A DNA stretch of 64,000 bases from Saccharothrix luteola (GCF_020859565.1 NZ_JAJHUO010000044.1:23661-87660); one strand, 5' to 3'. Positions 32,613 to 42,077 are shown, counted from the stretch's first letter. The notes: a model not told the origin generated them from the sequence alone. A program made the numbers and translations.

Positions 32613-33638
32613 TCAGCTACCTGACGGGGCGACCAGCATCGGCTTGACGTCGAAGTCCTTCTCCAGCAAGCCGTAGGTTCGCATCAGACCCGCCACGCGC
32701 TGCAAGCGGGTGGCGTCCAGCGTGGTCGGGAACTCGCCGAAGTGCACGAGGCTGGCGGTTTCCTTGTCGACCTTCGCGTACTCGACCAGCAGCGGCTCGA
32801 CCGTGGGGCGGTCCGCCGCGTCGCGCTGGCCCTTCGCCATCGCGCGCTGGAACGCGGCGACGGTGTTCGGGTTCTCCTTCACGAACTTGCCGGTCGTGGC
32901 GTAGCCCGCGATCGGGATGTCCGCGGTGGGGCCGGACGCCGCGTCGAGCACGGTGATCTGGCCGCTCGCGCGCTGGGCGCGGCTGATGAACGGCTCCACC
33001 ATGAAGGCCGCGTCGACCGTGCCGTTCTGCACCGCCGCTTCCATGTCCGGGAACGGGAACTCCTTGAACGTCACCTTGGAGGGGTCGACGTCGTTGGCTT
33101 CCAGGGTCGCCTTCGCGGTCAGCTCGGCGATGTTCCGGAACGTGTTGATCGCGATGGTCTTGCCCTCGAGGTCCTTGGGCGACTTGATCGGCGAGTCGGC
33201 CTTCGCGAGGATCAGGAACATCTCCGGCTTGGCCTGGTAGCCGTCGCTGACCAGCTTGAGGCCGTCGACGGCCTTGGCCGCCTCCTTCGCCTCGGCACCG
33301 AAGAACGACACCCAGTTGCCGAAGGAGATGTCGAGCTCGCCGTTGATCAGGCCCGGGATGGCCGCGGCGCCACCCTGGATGATCTCGATCTTGACCTCGA
33401 GACCCTCCTCCTGGAAGTACTTCTTCTGGATCGCGACGTGGACCGACGCGACGTCGAGGATCGGGAGCAGGCCAAGGGTGATCTTGGCCTTTTCGACCTT
33501 GCCCGGTGCGGCGGCGGCGTCGGTGGGCTTCTCCTCGGAGCCACCGAGCAGACCGCAGCCGGAGACGACGGCGAGCATCGCGACCGCGGAGACAACGCCG
33601 AAGATCCTTCGTGCCGAGAGGCCGACTCTTCGAGTCAT
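32613..33638 (-). CDS. ABC transporter substrate-binding lipoprotein, nitrate/sulfonate/taurine (TauA/SsuA) type
   Basis: The 341-residue precursor has a basic N-terminus, a hydrophobic core and the lipobox VVSGC (Cys about residue 28). The mature part shows SBP_bac_11/NMT1-like features: ITLGLLPILDVASVHVAIQK, YFQEEGLEVKIEIIQGG, GELDISFGNW, DLEGKTIAINTFRN, and GTVDAAFMVEPF. The ligand could be a sulfonate, nitrate, a thiamine precursor or an aromatic acid. The ATG at 33638 is 9 nt after AGGAG. The permease and ATPase genes lie 2 kb away on the same strand, beyond pobA. A 9-bp inverted repeat lies upstream, between this gene and pobA. Confidence 0.88.
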   Translation of the reverse strand: MTRRVGLSARRIFGVVSAVAMLAVVSGCGLLGGSEEKPTDAAAAPGKVEKAKITLGLLPILDVASVHVAIQKKYFQEEGLEVKIEIIQGGAAAIPGLINGELDISFGNWVSFFGAEAKEAAKAVDGLKLVSDGYQAKPEMFLILAKADSPIKSPKDLEGKTIAINTFRNIAELTAKATLEANDVDPSKVTFKEFPFPDMEAAVQNGTVDAAFMVEPFISRAQRASGQITVLDAASGPTADIPIAGYATTGKFVKENPNTVAAFQRAMAKGQRDAADRPTVEPLLVEYAKVDKETASLVHFGEFPTTLDATRLQRVAGLMRTYGLLEKDFDVKPMLVAPSGS

Positions 33639-33704
33639 GGGGGGCATCTCCTGTTGGAGTGAAGACTTTGCGGGGGCAGGATGCACGAGCGACAGGGTGC
33701 TGCA

Positions 33705-33732
33705 GAACCACTCAAAGTGACACGAGTGGTTC
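33705..33732. promoter_or_regulatory. Inverted repeat between the SBP and pobA genes, candidate operator
   Basis: GAACCACTC (33705-33713) and GAGTGGTTC (33724-33732) form a perfect 9-bp inverted repeat with a 10-nt spacer. It sits 67 bp upstream of the SBP start and 90 bp upstream of the pobA start, a natural place for a regulator controlling both. Confidence 0.5.
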
Positions 33733-33822
33733 GACAAGACCCCAGTCGACCGACACTCGAAGGCTGATCCACTACCTTCGGTGAGCATCTTTGCACAGGC
33801 TGTCCAGAGGTTGGGGTATGCG

Positions 33823-35028
33823 GTGAGCGATCTTGACGCGGAATGGGCCGTACAGAGCAACCGGCGCCCGGTGGGCATCGTCGGAGCGGGCCCTGCGGGA
33901 TTGACCTTGGGGAACCTGCTCCGCGAGGCCGGAATCCCCTGCGTGGTGCTGGAAAAAGGCACCCGCGAGCACATCGAGACCCGGCCGCGCGCCGGGGTGT
34001 TGGAGCACCGCGCGGTGCAAATGTTGACAGAGCACGGGCTCGCGGACCGGTTGCTCCAAGAGGCGGACAGGCATGGCGCGTGCGAATTCCGGGTGAACGG
34101 GGAAGCGCACGAGGTGGACTACGCCACCCTGTACGACGGGCAGACCCACTACATCTACCCGCAGCAGGAGGTCGTCCAGGACCTCGTGCGGCACTACGTC
34201 GACGAGCGCGGCGGCGCGGTGCGGTGGTCGGTCACGGACGTCGAACTGCACGACATCGAGTCCGCCGAACCGGCTCTGACCTGGACGAACGCCGACGGCA
34301 CCCGTGAGCGGCTCGACTGCTCGTTCATCGCGGGCGCGGATGGGTTCCACGGCGTGACGAGGCGCAGCATCCCGGCGGGCGCGGTGCAGGAGTTCAGCCA
34401 CCAGCACGGCATCGAGTGGCTGAGCATCCTGGCCGAGGCGCCGCCGTCCACCCACAAGGTGATTTACGCACTTCACCCGGACGGATTCGCGGGTCATATG
34501 CTCCGCAGTTCGACGGTTTCGCGCTACTACCTCCAGGTCCCGGTGGACGACACCGTGGACAACTGGCCGGACGAGCGCGTGTGGGCGGAGCTGCACAAGC
34601 GGTTGGCGCTCAGGGACTCCGACTGGAAGCTCACCGAGGGGCGCATCGTCGAGAAGCGGATCCTCGACATGCGCAGCCACGTGGTCGAACCAATGAACCA
34701 CGGCAACCTGTACCTCCTCGGCGACGCCGCGCACATCATCACCCCGGTGGGGGCAAAGGGAATGAACCTCGCGTTGCACGACGCCGAGGTGCTCGCCGAC
34801 GCCCTGGCGCGCTACCACCGAACGGGTGATGAGACGGGGTTGCGGAGCTACTCCGAGGTGTGCCTGCGACGCGTGTGGCGTGCGCAGGAGTTCTCGCAGT
34901 GGATGGTGTTCATGATCCACCGGTCGCCGGAGCCGTTCCTGAGCCGGTTGGGTCAAGCCAGACTCGAACACCTCATCGCCTCCGGGTCGTCGGCCGGCTA
35001 TTTCGCCCAAAACTACGTGGGGCCCTAG
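33823..35028 (+). CDS. pobA: 4-hydroxybenzoate 3-monooxygenase (PobA family)
   Basis: This 401-residue FAD monooxygenase converts 4-hydroxybenzoate to protocatechuate. FAD-binding motifs are clear: VGIVGAGPAGLTLGNLL, the ETRPRAGVLEHRAVQ segment that matches the PobA RIRAGVLEQG region, ADGFHGVTRRSIPAG, and LYLLGDAAHIITPVGAKGMN. It ends in AENYVG-like FAQNYVGP, also PobA-like. Selectivity for NADH or NADPH cannot be read. The GTG at 33823 gives a family-sized N-terminus; an in-frame GTG at 33781 would add 14 residues. It is transcribed away from the SBP gene and towards the ABC ATPase gene. No further protocatechuate genes are present. Confidence 0.9.
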   Translation: MSDLDAEWAVQSNRRPVGIVGAGPAGLTLGNLLREAGIPCVVLEKGTREHIETRPRAGVLEHRAVQMLTEHGLADRLLQEADRHGACEFRVNGEAHEVDYATLYDGQTHYIYPQQEVVQDLVRHYVDERGGAVRWSVTDVELHDIESAEPALTWTNADGTRERLDCSFIAGADGFHGVTRRSIPAGAVQEFSHQHGIEWLSILAEAPPSTHKVIYALHPDGFAGHMLRSSTVSRYYLQVPVDDTVDNWPDERVWAELHKRLALRDSDWKLTEGRIVEKRILDMRSHVVEPMNHGNLYLLGDAAHIITPVGAKGMNLALHDAEVLADALARYHRTGDETGLRSYSEVCLRRVWRAQEFSQWMVFMIHRSPEPFLSRLGQARLEHLIASGSSAGYFAQNYVGP

Positions 35029-35582
35029 GCAGAACATCTTACGATTAGCGGGCCCCATTACCGGGGGAACACCCCGCAATGACACCGGAACACCGGCGCC
35101 TTGTTCTCCGCCACGGCATTCAGGCGTGCTCGACCCGGAGAACAAGGCGATGGCCCGATCGAATTACCGGCACATTCGAAGTGTCGTCACGCGCGGACAT
35201 CCACGCGGACATCCACGACATCGGGTCGATGTATTCGCCGCCGATTCCACCCGCTGGACGCCCGGACGCACCCGACGACACCCCGTCGGTGACGCCCCAG
35301 GCGCGCGGAAATCATCGGCGGACAATTCCGCGAGGCGGCCGGAAAAGCACTCGACGCGCACGGCGCGTGATCGCACGACGACGGCGCGGTGATCATCGCC
35401 GAAGGTCTTCCGCGGCGGGAAAGATGTCGAATCGTTGTGAACGATCGCCGTCGAAACCGCGCCCGGAAACCGCTGCCGGCGCGCCCGGACACGACAACGG
35501 GCGACCCACGGCGCCGGCGCCCCTGAGGGGGCCGACAAGCCGCGGATCGCCCGTCGGGCGTCCTGGGCCTAGGAAAGGCCGG
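35029..35582. other. 554-bp intergenic region without a convincing gene
   Basis: This region lies between the convergent pobA and ABC-ATPase genes. It is less GC-biased in codon terms than its flanks and every frame is broken or of wrong composition, so it may be non-coding or a decayed gene. It contains a tandem 12-bp repeat, GCGGACATCCAC, at 35193-35204 and 35205-35216. A large hairpin closes its right end. Confidence 0.5.
35499..35552. terminator. Imperfect terminator hairpin
   Basis: GGGCGACCCACGGC (35499-35512) pairs with GCCGCGGATCGCCC (35539-35552) with two mismatches, and inner GCCCC/GGGGC bases form a smaller stem. It lies 30 bp beyond the ABC-ATPase stop on the minus strand. Confidence 0.5.
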
Positions 35583-36464
35583 TCACGTCGTGGCGCGCTC
35601 CTCGGCCTCGGCGCGCGAGACCTCCGCCCGCTCCGCCTCGGCCCACTTCGCCGCCTGCTCCTCGTTCGCCTTGCGCCGCGCCTTGACCTCCTCGGAGGTC
35701 TTGCCGACGTTCAGCAGCCGCGCCACCTCGGCCCGCAGCGCGACGAACGCCTCGGACTCGCGGGTGGTGATCTGGTCGCGCTCGGCGGGCAGGTCGACCT
35801 TCAGGTCCGCCACCACGGACGCGGGCGACGTGGAGAGCACGAGGATCCGGTCTCCCAGGTAGACGCTCTCGTCGATGTCGTGCGTCACCACGAGGACCGT
35901 GGTGTCCTGCTCGGTGCGGACCTTCAGCAGCAGGTCCTCCAGCTCGAACCGGGTCTGCGCGTCCACCGAGGCGAACGGCTCGTCCATCAGCAGCAGCGCG
36001 GGCCGGTAGGCCAGCGCCCTGGCGATGGCGACGCGCTGCTGCATGCCGCCGGACAGCTGCCACGGGTACTTGCGGCCGGCCGCCGACAGGCCGACCCACT
36101 CCAGCGCCTCGGCCGCGCGCGTGCGGCGCTCGGCGCGGCCCAGGGTGCGGCGCAGCGGGAACTCGACGTTCTTCTGCACCGTCAGCCAGGGGAACAGCGA
36201 GCGGCTGTAGTCCTGGAACACCACGGCGAGGTCGTCGGGCACGCCGCGGACCTCGTTGCCGTGCAGGCTGATCTCGCCGCGGGTGGGGCGGATCAGCCCG
36301 GAGATGGTGCGCAGCAGCGTGGACTTGCCGCAGCCGGACGGGCCGACGACGCAGACCAACTCGCCGGTGCCGACGGTGAACGACAGGTCGGCGATCGCGG
36401 TGTGCGCGCCGTCCTTCGCCTGGTAGGTGTGGCCGAGGTCGGCCACTTCGAGCATCGCGGTCAT
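35583..36464 (-). CDS. ABC transporter ATPase, TauB/SsuB type
   Basis: This 293-residue ATPase has Walker A GPSGCGKSTLLRTISG, signature LSGGMQQRVAIARAL, Walker B LLLMDEPFASVD, and the switch His in VLVVTHDIDE. The C-terminus is extended by a charged, Ala/Glu-rich helix (EVKARRKANEEQAAKWAEAE), longer than usual for the family. The ATG at 36464 overlaps the permease stop as ATGA, so a longer frame to 36860 is rejected. It energises the two permeases upstream. Confidence 0.9.
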   Translation of the reverse strand: MTAMLEVADLGHTYQAKDGAHTAIADLSFTVGTGELVCVVGPSGCGKSTLLRTISGLIRPTRGEISLHGNEVRGVPDDLAVVFQDYSRSLFPWLTVQKNVEFPLRRTLGRAERRTRAAEALEWVGLSAAGRKYPWQLSGGMQQRVAIARALAYRPALLLMDEPFASVDAQTRFELEDLLLKVRTEQDTTVLVVTHDIDESVYLGDRILVLSTSPASVVADLKVDLPAERDQITTRESEAFVALRAEVARLLNVGKTSEEVKARRKANEEQAAKWAEAERAEVSRAEAEERATT

Positions 36465-37267
36465 ACTGCTTTTTCCTCCACCGTCGCGGGGGTGCGCTCC
36501 TGCTTCGGTTGCCACGCAAGGGCTTTGCGCTCGAAGCCGAGGAGCACGGTGTTGAGGGCATAGCCGAGGACACCCAGCAGGATGATCCCGGCCCACATGT
36601 CGGGGAAGTCGAACTCCCGCTGTGCGACGAGGAGTTGCGACCCGATCCCGTTGTCGGTTCCGACGAGTTCGGACACGACCATGAGCACCAGCGACAGCGA
36701 CAGGGAGACCCGCAGCCCGGCGAAGATCTTCGGCGCCGCGGAGGGCAGGACGACACCGAGGATCCACTGTGGCTTGGGGATGCGGAACACCGCCGAGGTC
36801 TCGAACTTCGTGGCGTCGACGGAACGGGCGCCGTCGATGCTGTTGAGCAGGATGGGCCACAGCACGCCGAAGACGATCGTGGCGAGCTGCATGGTGGTGC
36901 CGACGCTGAACAAGAGCAGGAACACCGGCACCAGCAGGGGCGGCGGGATCGAGCGCATGAACGTCAGCAGGGGCCCGGCGTACTCCGCGGCCTTCTCCGA
37001 GCGGCCGAGCGCCACGCCGAGCGAGACGCCGACGACGGCCGCGATGCCCCAGCCGGCGAGCAGCCGGCCGATGCTCGGGAACACGTGGTCGAACACCGTG
37101 TCGGTCAGGAACAGGTCATCGGCCGGGCCGGAGAACCACAGGTCGTGCGCGGCCACGGCGATCTCGGTGGGGCGGGGGAAGAACGTGTCGTCGGCGTACC
37201 AGGTGAGCAGTTCCCAGACCACGACGAGGCCCGCGAACACCGCCCACCGCTGCAGGAATCGACTCAC
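36461..37267 (-). CDS. ABC transporter permease, TauC/SsuC type
   Basis: This 268-residue permease has about six membrane segments. The family EAA-type loop is seen as ARSVDATKFETSAVFRIPKPQ then WILGVVLPSAAPKIFAGL, with catalytic-coupling Ala/Gly positions kept. The start ATG overlaps the preceding permease stop (ATGA at 37267-37264), and its own stop overlaps the ATPase start. It probably forms a heterodimer with the next permease. Confidence 0.9.
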   Translation of the reverse strand: MSRFLQRWAVFAGLVVVWELLTWYADDTFFPRPTEIAVAAHDLWFSGPADDLFLTDTVFDHVFPSIGRLLAGWGIAAVVGVSLGVALGRSEKAAEYAGPLLTFMRSIPPPLLVPVFLLLFSVGTTMQLATIVFGVLWPILLNSIDGARSVDATKFETSAVFRIPKPQWILGVVLPSAAPKIFAGLRVSLSLSLVLMVVSELVGTDNGIGSQLLVAQREFDFPDMWAGIILLGVLGYALNTVLLGFERKALAWQPKQERTPATVEEKAV

Positions 37268-38031
37268 GACCGACCTCCGGTGACCGCGCTCCAGCCGACC
37301 CAGCGGCGCTGCGCGCGTTCCAGCCCTTCGTTGAGCAGGTAGCCGATGACGCCCGCGACCACCGTGCCGGCCAGGACGATGTCCATCCGCCCCGCGCCGC
37401 TGCGCGCGATCGCGATGTACTGCCCGATGCCGCCGGACCCGCCTTCCAGCAGCTCCACGCTGACGACCACGACCAGGCTCGTCGTGGCGGCGAGCCGGAT
37501 TCCGGTCAGCACGAACGGCAGGGCGCTGGGCAGGGCGACCGACGCCAGCACGCGCACCCGGCCGGAGCCGAACGCCCGCGCGGTCTCGACCAGCAGGGGG
37601 TCGAGCTCGTCGAGCGCGTAGATGGTGTTGAACAGGATGGGCCAGATCGCCGCGTACACGGCGAGGGTGATCTTGGTTTCCGGTCCGATGCCGAGCAGCA
37701 GCACCGCCAGCGGGATCAGCGCCACCGACGGGATGGGGCGCAGGAACTCGACGACGGCGCGGGTCGCGTGCCGGACGGGCGCCACGCTGCCCAGGACGAG
37801 GCCGAGCGGGACGGCGATCCCGACCGACAGCGCCACGGCGATGAGCACGGCGAGGACCGTCGCGATGACGTCCCGCAGGAAAGCCTCATCCCCCAACAAC
37901 TTCACGAGTTCCACCGCTACGACGGACGGCGGTGGCAGGTACTCCGAGGGAACCAGCCGGAACCGGCCGAACAGCTCCCAGATGACGAGGAACCCGGCCA
38001 CACCGAGCAGTCCTCGGGTGAGCGCACGCAC
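37264..38031 (-). CDS. ABC transporter permease, TauC/SsuC type (second)
   Basis: This 255-residue membrane protein has the coupling loop ELDPLLVETARAFGSGRVRV then LASVALPSALPFVLTGIRL, so the pair at 36461 and 37264 makes a heterodimeric channel. GAAGAGG is well spaced for the GTG at 38031; a TTG at 38037 is the alternative. It is the first gene of the permease-permease-ATPase operon. A TAGATT (38085-38080 on this strand) could be its -10. An inverted repeat lies just upstream at 38090. Confidence 0.88.
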   Translation of the reverse strand: MRALTRGLLGVAGFLVIWELFGRFRLVPSEYLPPPSVVAVELVKLLGDEAFLRDVIATVLAVLIAVALSVGIAVPLGLVLGSVAPVRHATRAVVEFLRPIPSVALIPLAVLLLGIGPETKITLAVYAAIWPILFNTIYALDELDPLLVETARAFGSGRVRVLASVALPSALPFVLTGIRLAATTSLVVVVSVELLEGGSGGIGQYIAIARSGAGRMDIVLAGTVVAGVIGYLLNEGLERAQRRWVGWSAVTGGRS

Positions 38032-38089
38032 GCGCAAACGCCTCTTCCCAGTTGATCAACCCCAGCCAACCCGGCTCAATCTAGAGAGT

Positions 38090-38125
38090 GAAGTCCCCCG
38101 CCACAATGAGTGGCGGGAAAACTTC
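38090..38125. promoter_or_regulatory. Inverted repeat upstream of the permease operon
   Basis: CCCGCCAC (38097-38104) and GTGGCGGG (38110-38117) pair perfectly around AATGA, with outer GAAGT/ACTTC arms (38090-38094, 38121-38125). Its position 60-95 bp before the permease start suits an operator; it could also terminate the STAND gene at 38193. The core CCAC...GTGG resembles that of the repeat at 33705. Confidence 0.45.
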
Positions 38126-38192
38126 ATGATGTGATCTTGCAACGCCGGCCCGCAGGTGGCGGGGCGATCGGCTTGCCTTCCGCTCAGTGGAA

Positions 38193-41100
38193 TCAGGGGT
38201 TGGCACACGGCGGGTCGTAGGGCAAGTCGGGGAAGTAACCCGCCCACTGCCGCCCGGTGATCCCGGGGTGCGCGGTGGCGCAGATCCGGTCCACCACCGC
38301 GTCCAGGTCGGTCTCCCAGAACCGCAGCACCGAATCGCCCGCGCTGACCAACGTCCGCCCTTCGGGCGCGAACGCCACCGAGTTCGCGCCCGAGGAGTGC
38401 GCGGCGAACACCGCCGACTGCCGGAGGGCCCCGTCGGCAGGCACGTCGTACAGGCGCAGGGTGCCGTCGGCGTCGGCGGCCACCAGCAGGTCGTCGAACA
38501 CGGCGACCGCGCGCACCGCCGAGCCGAGCGACTCGGCCGAGCCGAACCGCACCGCCACGACGTCGTCGGGATCGTGCCGCTGCTCGGGGTGGCGCCACAG
38601 CACGGCCTTGCCGTCGGACTCCACCGTCACCACGCCGCCGGGCGCCGACGGCACCGCGACGACGTACGTGGCGAAGTCCAGCGCGTCGCGGCGGAACCGC
38701 TCGGGCCGCATCGGGACGGTCGTGTCCCACTCCTCGACCGCCCCGCCGTACTTGGCGACCACCAACCGGTCGCCGGTCCGGTCGAACGCCAGCGCGCTGG
38801 CCACGAGCTCCGGGTTCGCCTCGTCGGTCAGCTCGGCGATCTTCGTCGTGGTTACGACGTCCCACAGCCGCGTCACGCCGTCGTCGAGGCCGCCGGTGGC
38901 GAAGTACCCGCCCTTCGGGCTGAACGCCACCAGGTGCGCCCGCCCCGCCTCGCCGACCAGGTCGGGCGAGACCAGGTTGGTGGTCCGCCACACCCGCACC
39001 CGGGCGTCTTCGGCCACGGTGACCAGGTGCTCGCCGTCCGGGCTCAGCGCCGCGGTGCGGACCGGGCCCGGGTGCGCGGTCAAGGCCCAGGCGGTGCGCG
39101 GACCGCGCGGCTCGGAGATGTCGACGAGCCGGAGCTCGCCCTCGACGTCCACGGTGGCGGCGAGGGGGCGTTCGGCGGCGACCGTGACCGCGCGCACCGT
39201 CGCGGGGTGCGCGACCGGCAGGTCGGTGAGGTCGGTGAGCCGGGTGGACCGGTCGCTCCCCGCGGTGACGAGGCTGCGCCCCTCGGCGGCGAAGGCGACC
39301 GCGGTGACCGCGCCGAGGTGCCCGTCGAGCGCGGCGGACTGGAGCGGCGCGTGCCGGTCGGTGACGTCCCACAGCCGCGCGGACCGGTCGTCGCCCGCCG
39401 TGGCCAGCACCCGCGCGTCACCGTTGAACGCCAGGGCGCGCACGTCACCGCCGTGCCGCAGGGCGGCGGTCTGCCGCGCGGGCCCACCCCGGTCGACGAC
39501 CTCCCACAGCCGCACCACCCGGTCCTCCCCCGCCGTGGCCAGCACCCGGCCGCCGTCTCCGACCGCCAGCGCGGTGACCGCGCCGACGCCGCCGACCAGC
39601 ACGGCGGACGCGCCGGTGGCCAGGTCGACCGCGTGCACCCGGTCGCCGGAACCGACCGCGACCACGTGCCCGGACAGGAAGGCCACCTCGGGCGACGACT
39701 CGCCCGTCACCGGCAGGTCCGCCCGCATACCGCCGGCGGCCAGGTCCCACGCGCGCGCCCGACCGGCGACGAACCCGGCCACGAGGTAGCGGGAGTCGGG
39801 CGAGAACGCCAGGTCCAGCGTCGGCTCGCTCGACAGGTCGGTGAGCCGGTGCACGATCACCGGACGGCGGGGATCCGTCACCCGCCACACCACGATGCAG
39901 TCCTCGGACGCACCGGCGAGCCACTGGCCGTCGTCGGAGAACGCCACCACGCGGGTCGCGCCCAGCCCGGCCAACGCGCCGAGGTGCTCCGGGCGGTGGG
40001 GGTCGGTCATGTCCACCAGCCGCACGTCCGCGGTGGTGGTGTCGTCGACGACGGCGAGCAGCGAGGCGGCCGGGCTGACCGCCACCGCGCGGACCCCGCC
40101 GATCCGGGTCGCGTAGGGCTCGGTGAACGCGGCGAACAACGCGTCCCGCGTCTCCGGCAGCGGCGCGAGCCGGTGCGCGGCCAGCGTGAGCTGCAACGAC
40201 AGCGCCGGGTCCTCGTCGCGCAGCGCGGCGGCCTGGGTGATCACCTTGTGCGCCAACGCGATGTTGCGCTGCTCGGTCGCGGACCGCTCGGCGTTGAACG
40301 CGAACACGATCGCGCTGGACGCCAGCACCAGCAGCACGGCCATCACCGACACCAGCTGCCGCAGCCGCCGGGTGCGGCGGTGCTCGATGGCGTGCACCGC
40401 GTCGTCCGCGGCGATGCTGGCCTCCAGGAACCGGATCTCGCCGGGCGTGAGCCCCCGCGTGCCGTCGACCCACTCGCGCACCAGCGCCAGCCGGGTGCCC
40501 CGGTACAGCGCGCCGGGGTCGCGGTCCAGGGCCTCCCAGGTGTGCGCGGCCTCGGTCAGCATCCGCTGCACCCGCAGGCCCGCGCGGTCCTCGGCGATCC
40601 AGTCGCGCAGCCGCGGCCAGTTGCGGATCAGCGCCTCGTGCGCCAGCTCCACCGTGTCCCGGTCCAGCACCACCAGCCGGGCCTGCGCCAACGCGGCCAG
40701 CACCTCCGCGCTGTCGCTCTCGACGTGGTGGTCGACCTCGGCGCGGGCGACGCGGCGCTTGGTGTCCTCGGTGCCCTCGCCGACCGCGATCAGCCGCAGG
40801 AACACCTGCTTGGCGATCAGCTGCCGGGCCGGGCTCATCGCCGTGTAGACGTGCTCGGCGCTGCGCGCGATCGAGTGCTCGACCCCGCCGACCTCCTCGT
40901 ACCCCGCCAGGGTCAGCGCGACACCGCGCCGCCGGCGCCACGTCTCCAGCAACGCGTGCGACACCAGCGGCAGCACCGCGGGCTGGCCCGCCGCGTCCGC
41001 GACCAGGCGCGTGACCAGCGCCGTCTCCACCTTGCAGCCGACCGCGACGGCCGGTGACACGATCGCCTCGCGCAGCTCGTCCGCGGCCATCGGCCCGATC

Positions 41101-41957
41101 AGCACGTGCCCGCCGCGCAACGCCTCCACCAGCTCCGGGTACTGGCCGCAGTGGCCGAGGAAGTCGGCCCGGACGCCCAGCACCACCCGCGTGCGGCTGG
41201 TCGGCGCGGACGCGGCGGTGGTCAGCGCGGCGATGAACGCGGCCCGGTCGGCGGGCTCCTGGCACAGCGTGAAGACCTCTTCGAACTGGTCGACCACGAT
41301 CAGCAGGTCGTCGTCGCCGCCGACGAGCGCCTGCCGCACGCGCAGGTGCAGGTTCTCCGGGTAGGCGGCGAACTCGGCGGCCAGCGCCGGCGCGTCCCGG
41401 CCGGTGCGCGCGGCGACCTGCACCGCCAGCTCCTCCACCGGCCGCGCGCCGGGCGTGAGCACGACCGCGGGCCGGTCCCAGTTCGCCACCAGGCCCGCCC
41501 GCAGCACCGACGACTTGCCCGAGCCGGACGCGCCGAACACCCCGGCGAACCGGCGTCGCGCGACGAGGCCCACCAGTTCGCGCACGACGCGGTCGCGGCC
41601 GAAGAACCGGTCCGCGTCACGCACCTGGAACGCCGCCAGCCCCGTGTACGGGGCCCCGGTCGCCTCCGGCGGCGTGCGCGGGTTCGCGTCGGCGACCCGT
41701 TCGGCCAGCGCCCGCCAGCGCGACTCCCACGCCGCGGTGTCACCGCCGCAGGCCCGCACGTACGCCAACGTCACCGCGAGGCTCGGCAGCTTCCGGCCGT
41801 TCGCCGCCTCCGACAGGGCCGCGGCGGAGTAGTGGGCGTCCCGGGCGAGCCGCCGGTACGTGGGGCTGCCCGCGCGTTCCCGCAGGGCCCTCAGATCGCC
41901 GGCGAACTCGCCCAGGTCACGGCTGTCCGCCCGTAACGGGCCCTCCGGTCTGGCCAT
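38193..41957 (-). CDS. HTH-STAND NTPase-WD40 protein (nSTAND1 type), membrane-anchored
   Basis: This 1254-residue protein has an N-terminal XRE-like helix-turn-helix (LRALRERAGSPTYRRLARDA, AALSEAANGRKLPSL; residues 22-62). A novel-STAND NTPase has an FFGRDRVVRELV entry, Walker A FGASGSGKSSVLRAG at 141-155 and Walker B DDLLIVVDQFEEVFT at 216-230. One membrane segment follows (LVSVMAVLLVLASSAIVFAF, about 530-550). Some 650 residues of WD40-type repeats then follow, with many LATAGxDRxxRLWDV-like units. Such proteins are abundant in filamentous actinobacteria and are thought to be signal-transducing hubs, some with defence roles. The topology places the propeller outside if the NTPase is inside. 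The poly-G/C tract lies 120 bp upstream. Confidence 0.88.
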   Translation of the reverse strand: MARPEGPLRADSRDLGEFAGDLRALRERAGSPTYRRLARDAHYSAAALSEAANGRKLPSLAVTLAYVRACGGDTAAWESRWRALAERVADANPRTPPEATGAPYTGLAAFQVRDADRFFGRDRVVRELVGLVARRRFAGVFGASGSGKSSVLRAGLVANWDRPAVVLTPGARPVEELAVQVAARTGRDAPALAAEFAAYPENLHLRVRQALVGGDDDLLIVVDQFEEVFTLCQEPADRAAFIAALTTAASAPTSRTRVVLGVRADFLGHCGQYPELVEALRGGHVLIGPMAADELREAIVSPAVAVGCKVETALVTRLVADAAGQPAVLPLVSHALLETWRRRRGVALTLAGYEEVGGVEHSIARSAEHVYTAMSPARQLIAKQVFLRLIAVGEGTEDTKRRVARAEVDHHVESDSAEVLAALAQARLVVLDRDTVELAHEALIRNWPRLRDWIAEDRAGLRVQRMLTEAAHTWEALDRDPGALYRGTRLALVREWVDGTRGLTPGEIRFLEASIAADDAVHAIEHRRTRRLRQLVSVMAVLLVLASSAIVFAFNAERSATEQRNIALAHKVITQAAALRDEDPALSLQLTLAAHRLAPLPETRDALFAAFTEPYATRIGGVRAVAVSPAASLLAVVDDTTTADVRLVDMTDPHRPEHLGALAGLGATRVVAFSDDGQWLAGASEDCIVVWRVTDPRRPVIVHRLTDLSSEPTLDLAFSPDSRYLVAGFVAGRARAWDLAAGGMRADLPVTGESSPEVAFLSGHVVAVGSGDRVHAVDLATGASAVLVGGVGAVTALAVGDGGRVLATAGEDRVVRLWEVVDRGGPARQTAALRHGGDVRALAFNGDARVLATAGDDRSARLWDVTDRHAPLQSAALDGHLGAVTAVAFAAEGRSLVTAGSDRSTRLTDLTDLPVAHPATVRAVTVAAERPLAATVDVEGELRLVDISEPRGPRTAWALTAHPGPVRTAALSPDGEHLVTVAEDARVRVWRTTNLVSPDLVGEAGRAHLVAFSPKGGYFATGGLDDGVTRLWDVVTTTKIAELTDEANPELVASALAFDRTGDRLVVAKYGGAVEEWDTTVPMRPERFRRDALDFATYVVAVPSAPGGVVTVESDGKAVLWRHPEQRHDPDDVVAVRFGSAESLGSAVRAVAVFDDLLVAADADGTLRLYDVPADGALRQSAVFAAHSSGANSVAFAPEGRTLVSAGDSVLRFWETDLDAVVDRICATAHPGITGRQWAGYFPDLPYDPPCANP

Positions 41958-42077
41958 CGTCGCCCTCCCCTTCGACGAGGGCGATTGTTCAGAAAAGCCT
42001 GTTCAGCGTCCACGCGCTGACACTGAACAACCCGTCTGCCGTAGGAATGGCGGTGGAACCGGTAGGTGGTTCCCGCA

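Noticed and set aside
35164..35538. Minus-strand frame of 124 residues in the pobA-ATPase gap
   Set aside because: Arg/Pro/Ser composition, no ribosome site, and overlap with equally long frames in other phases; treated as non-coding.
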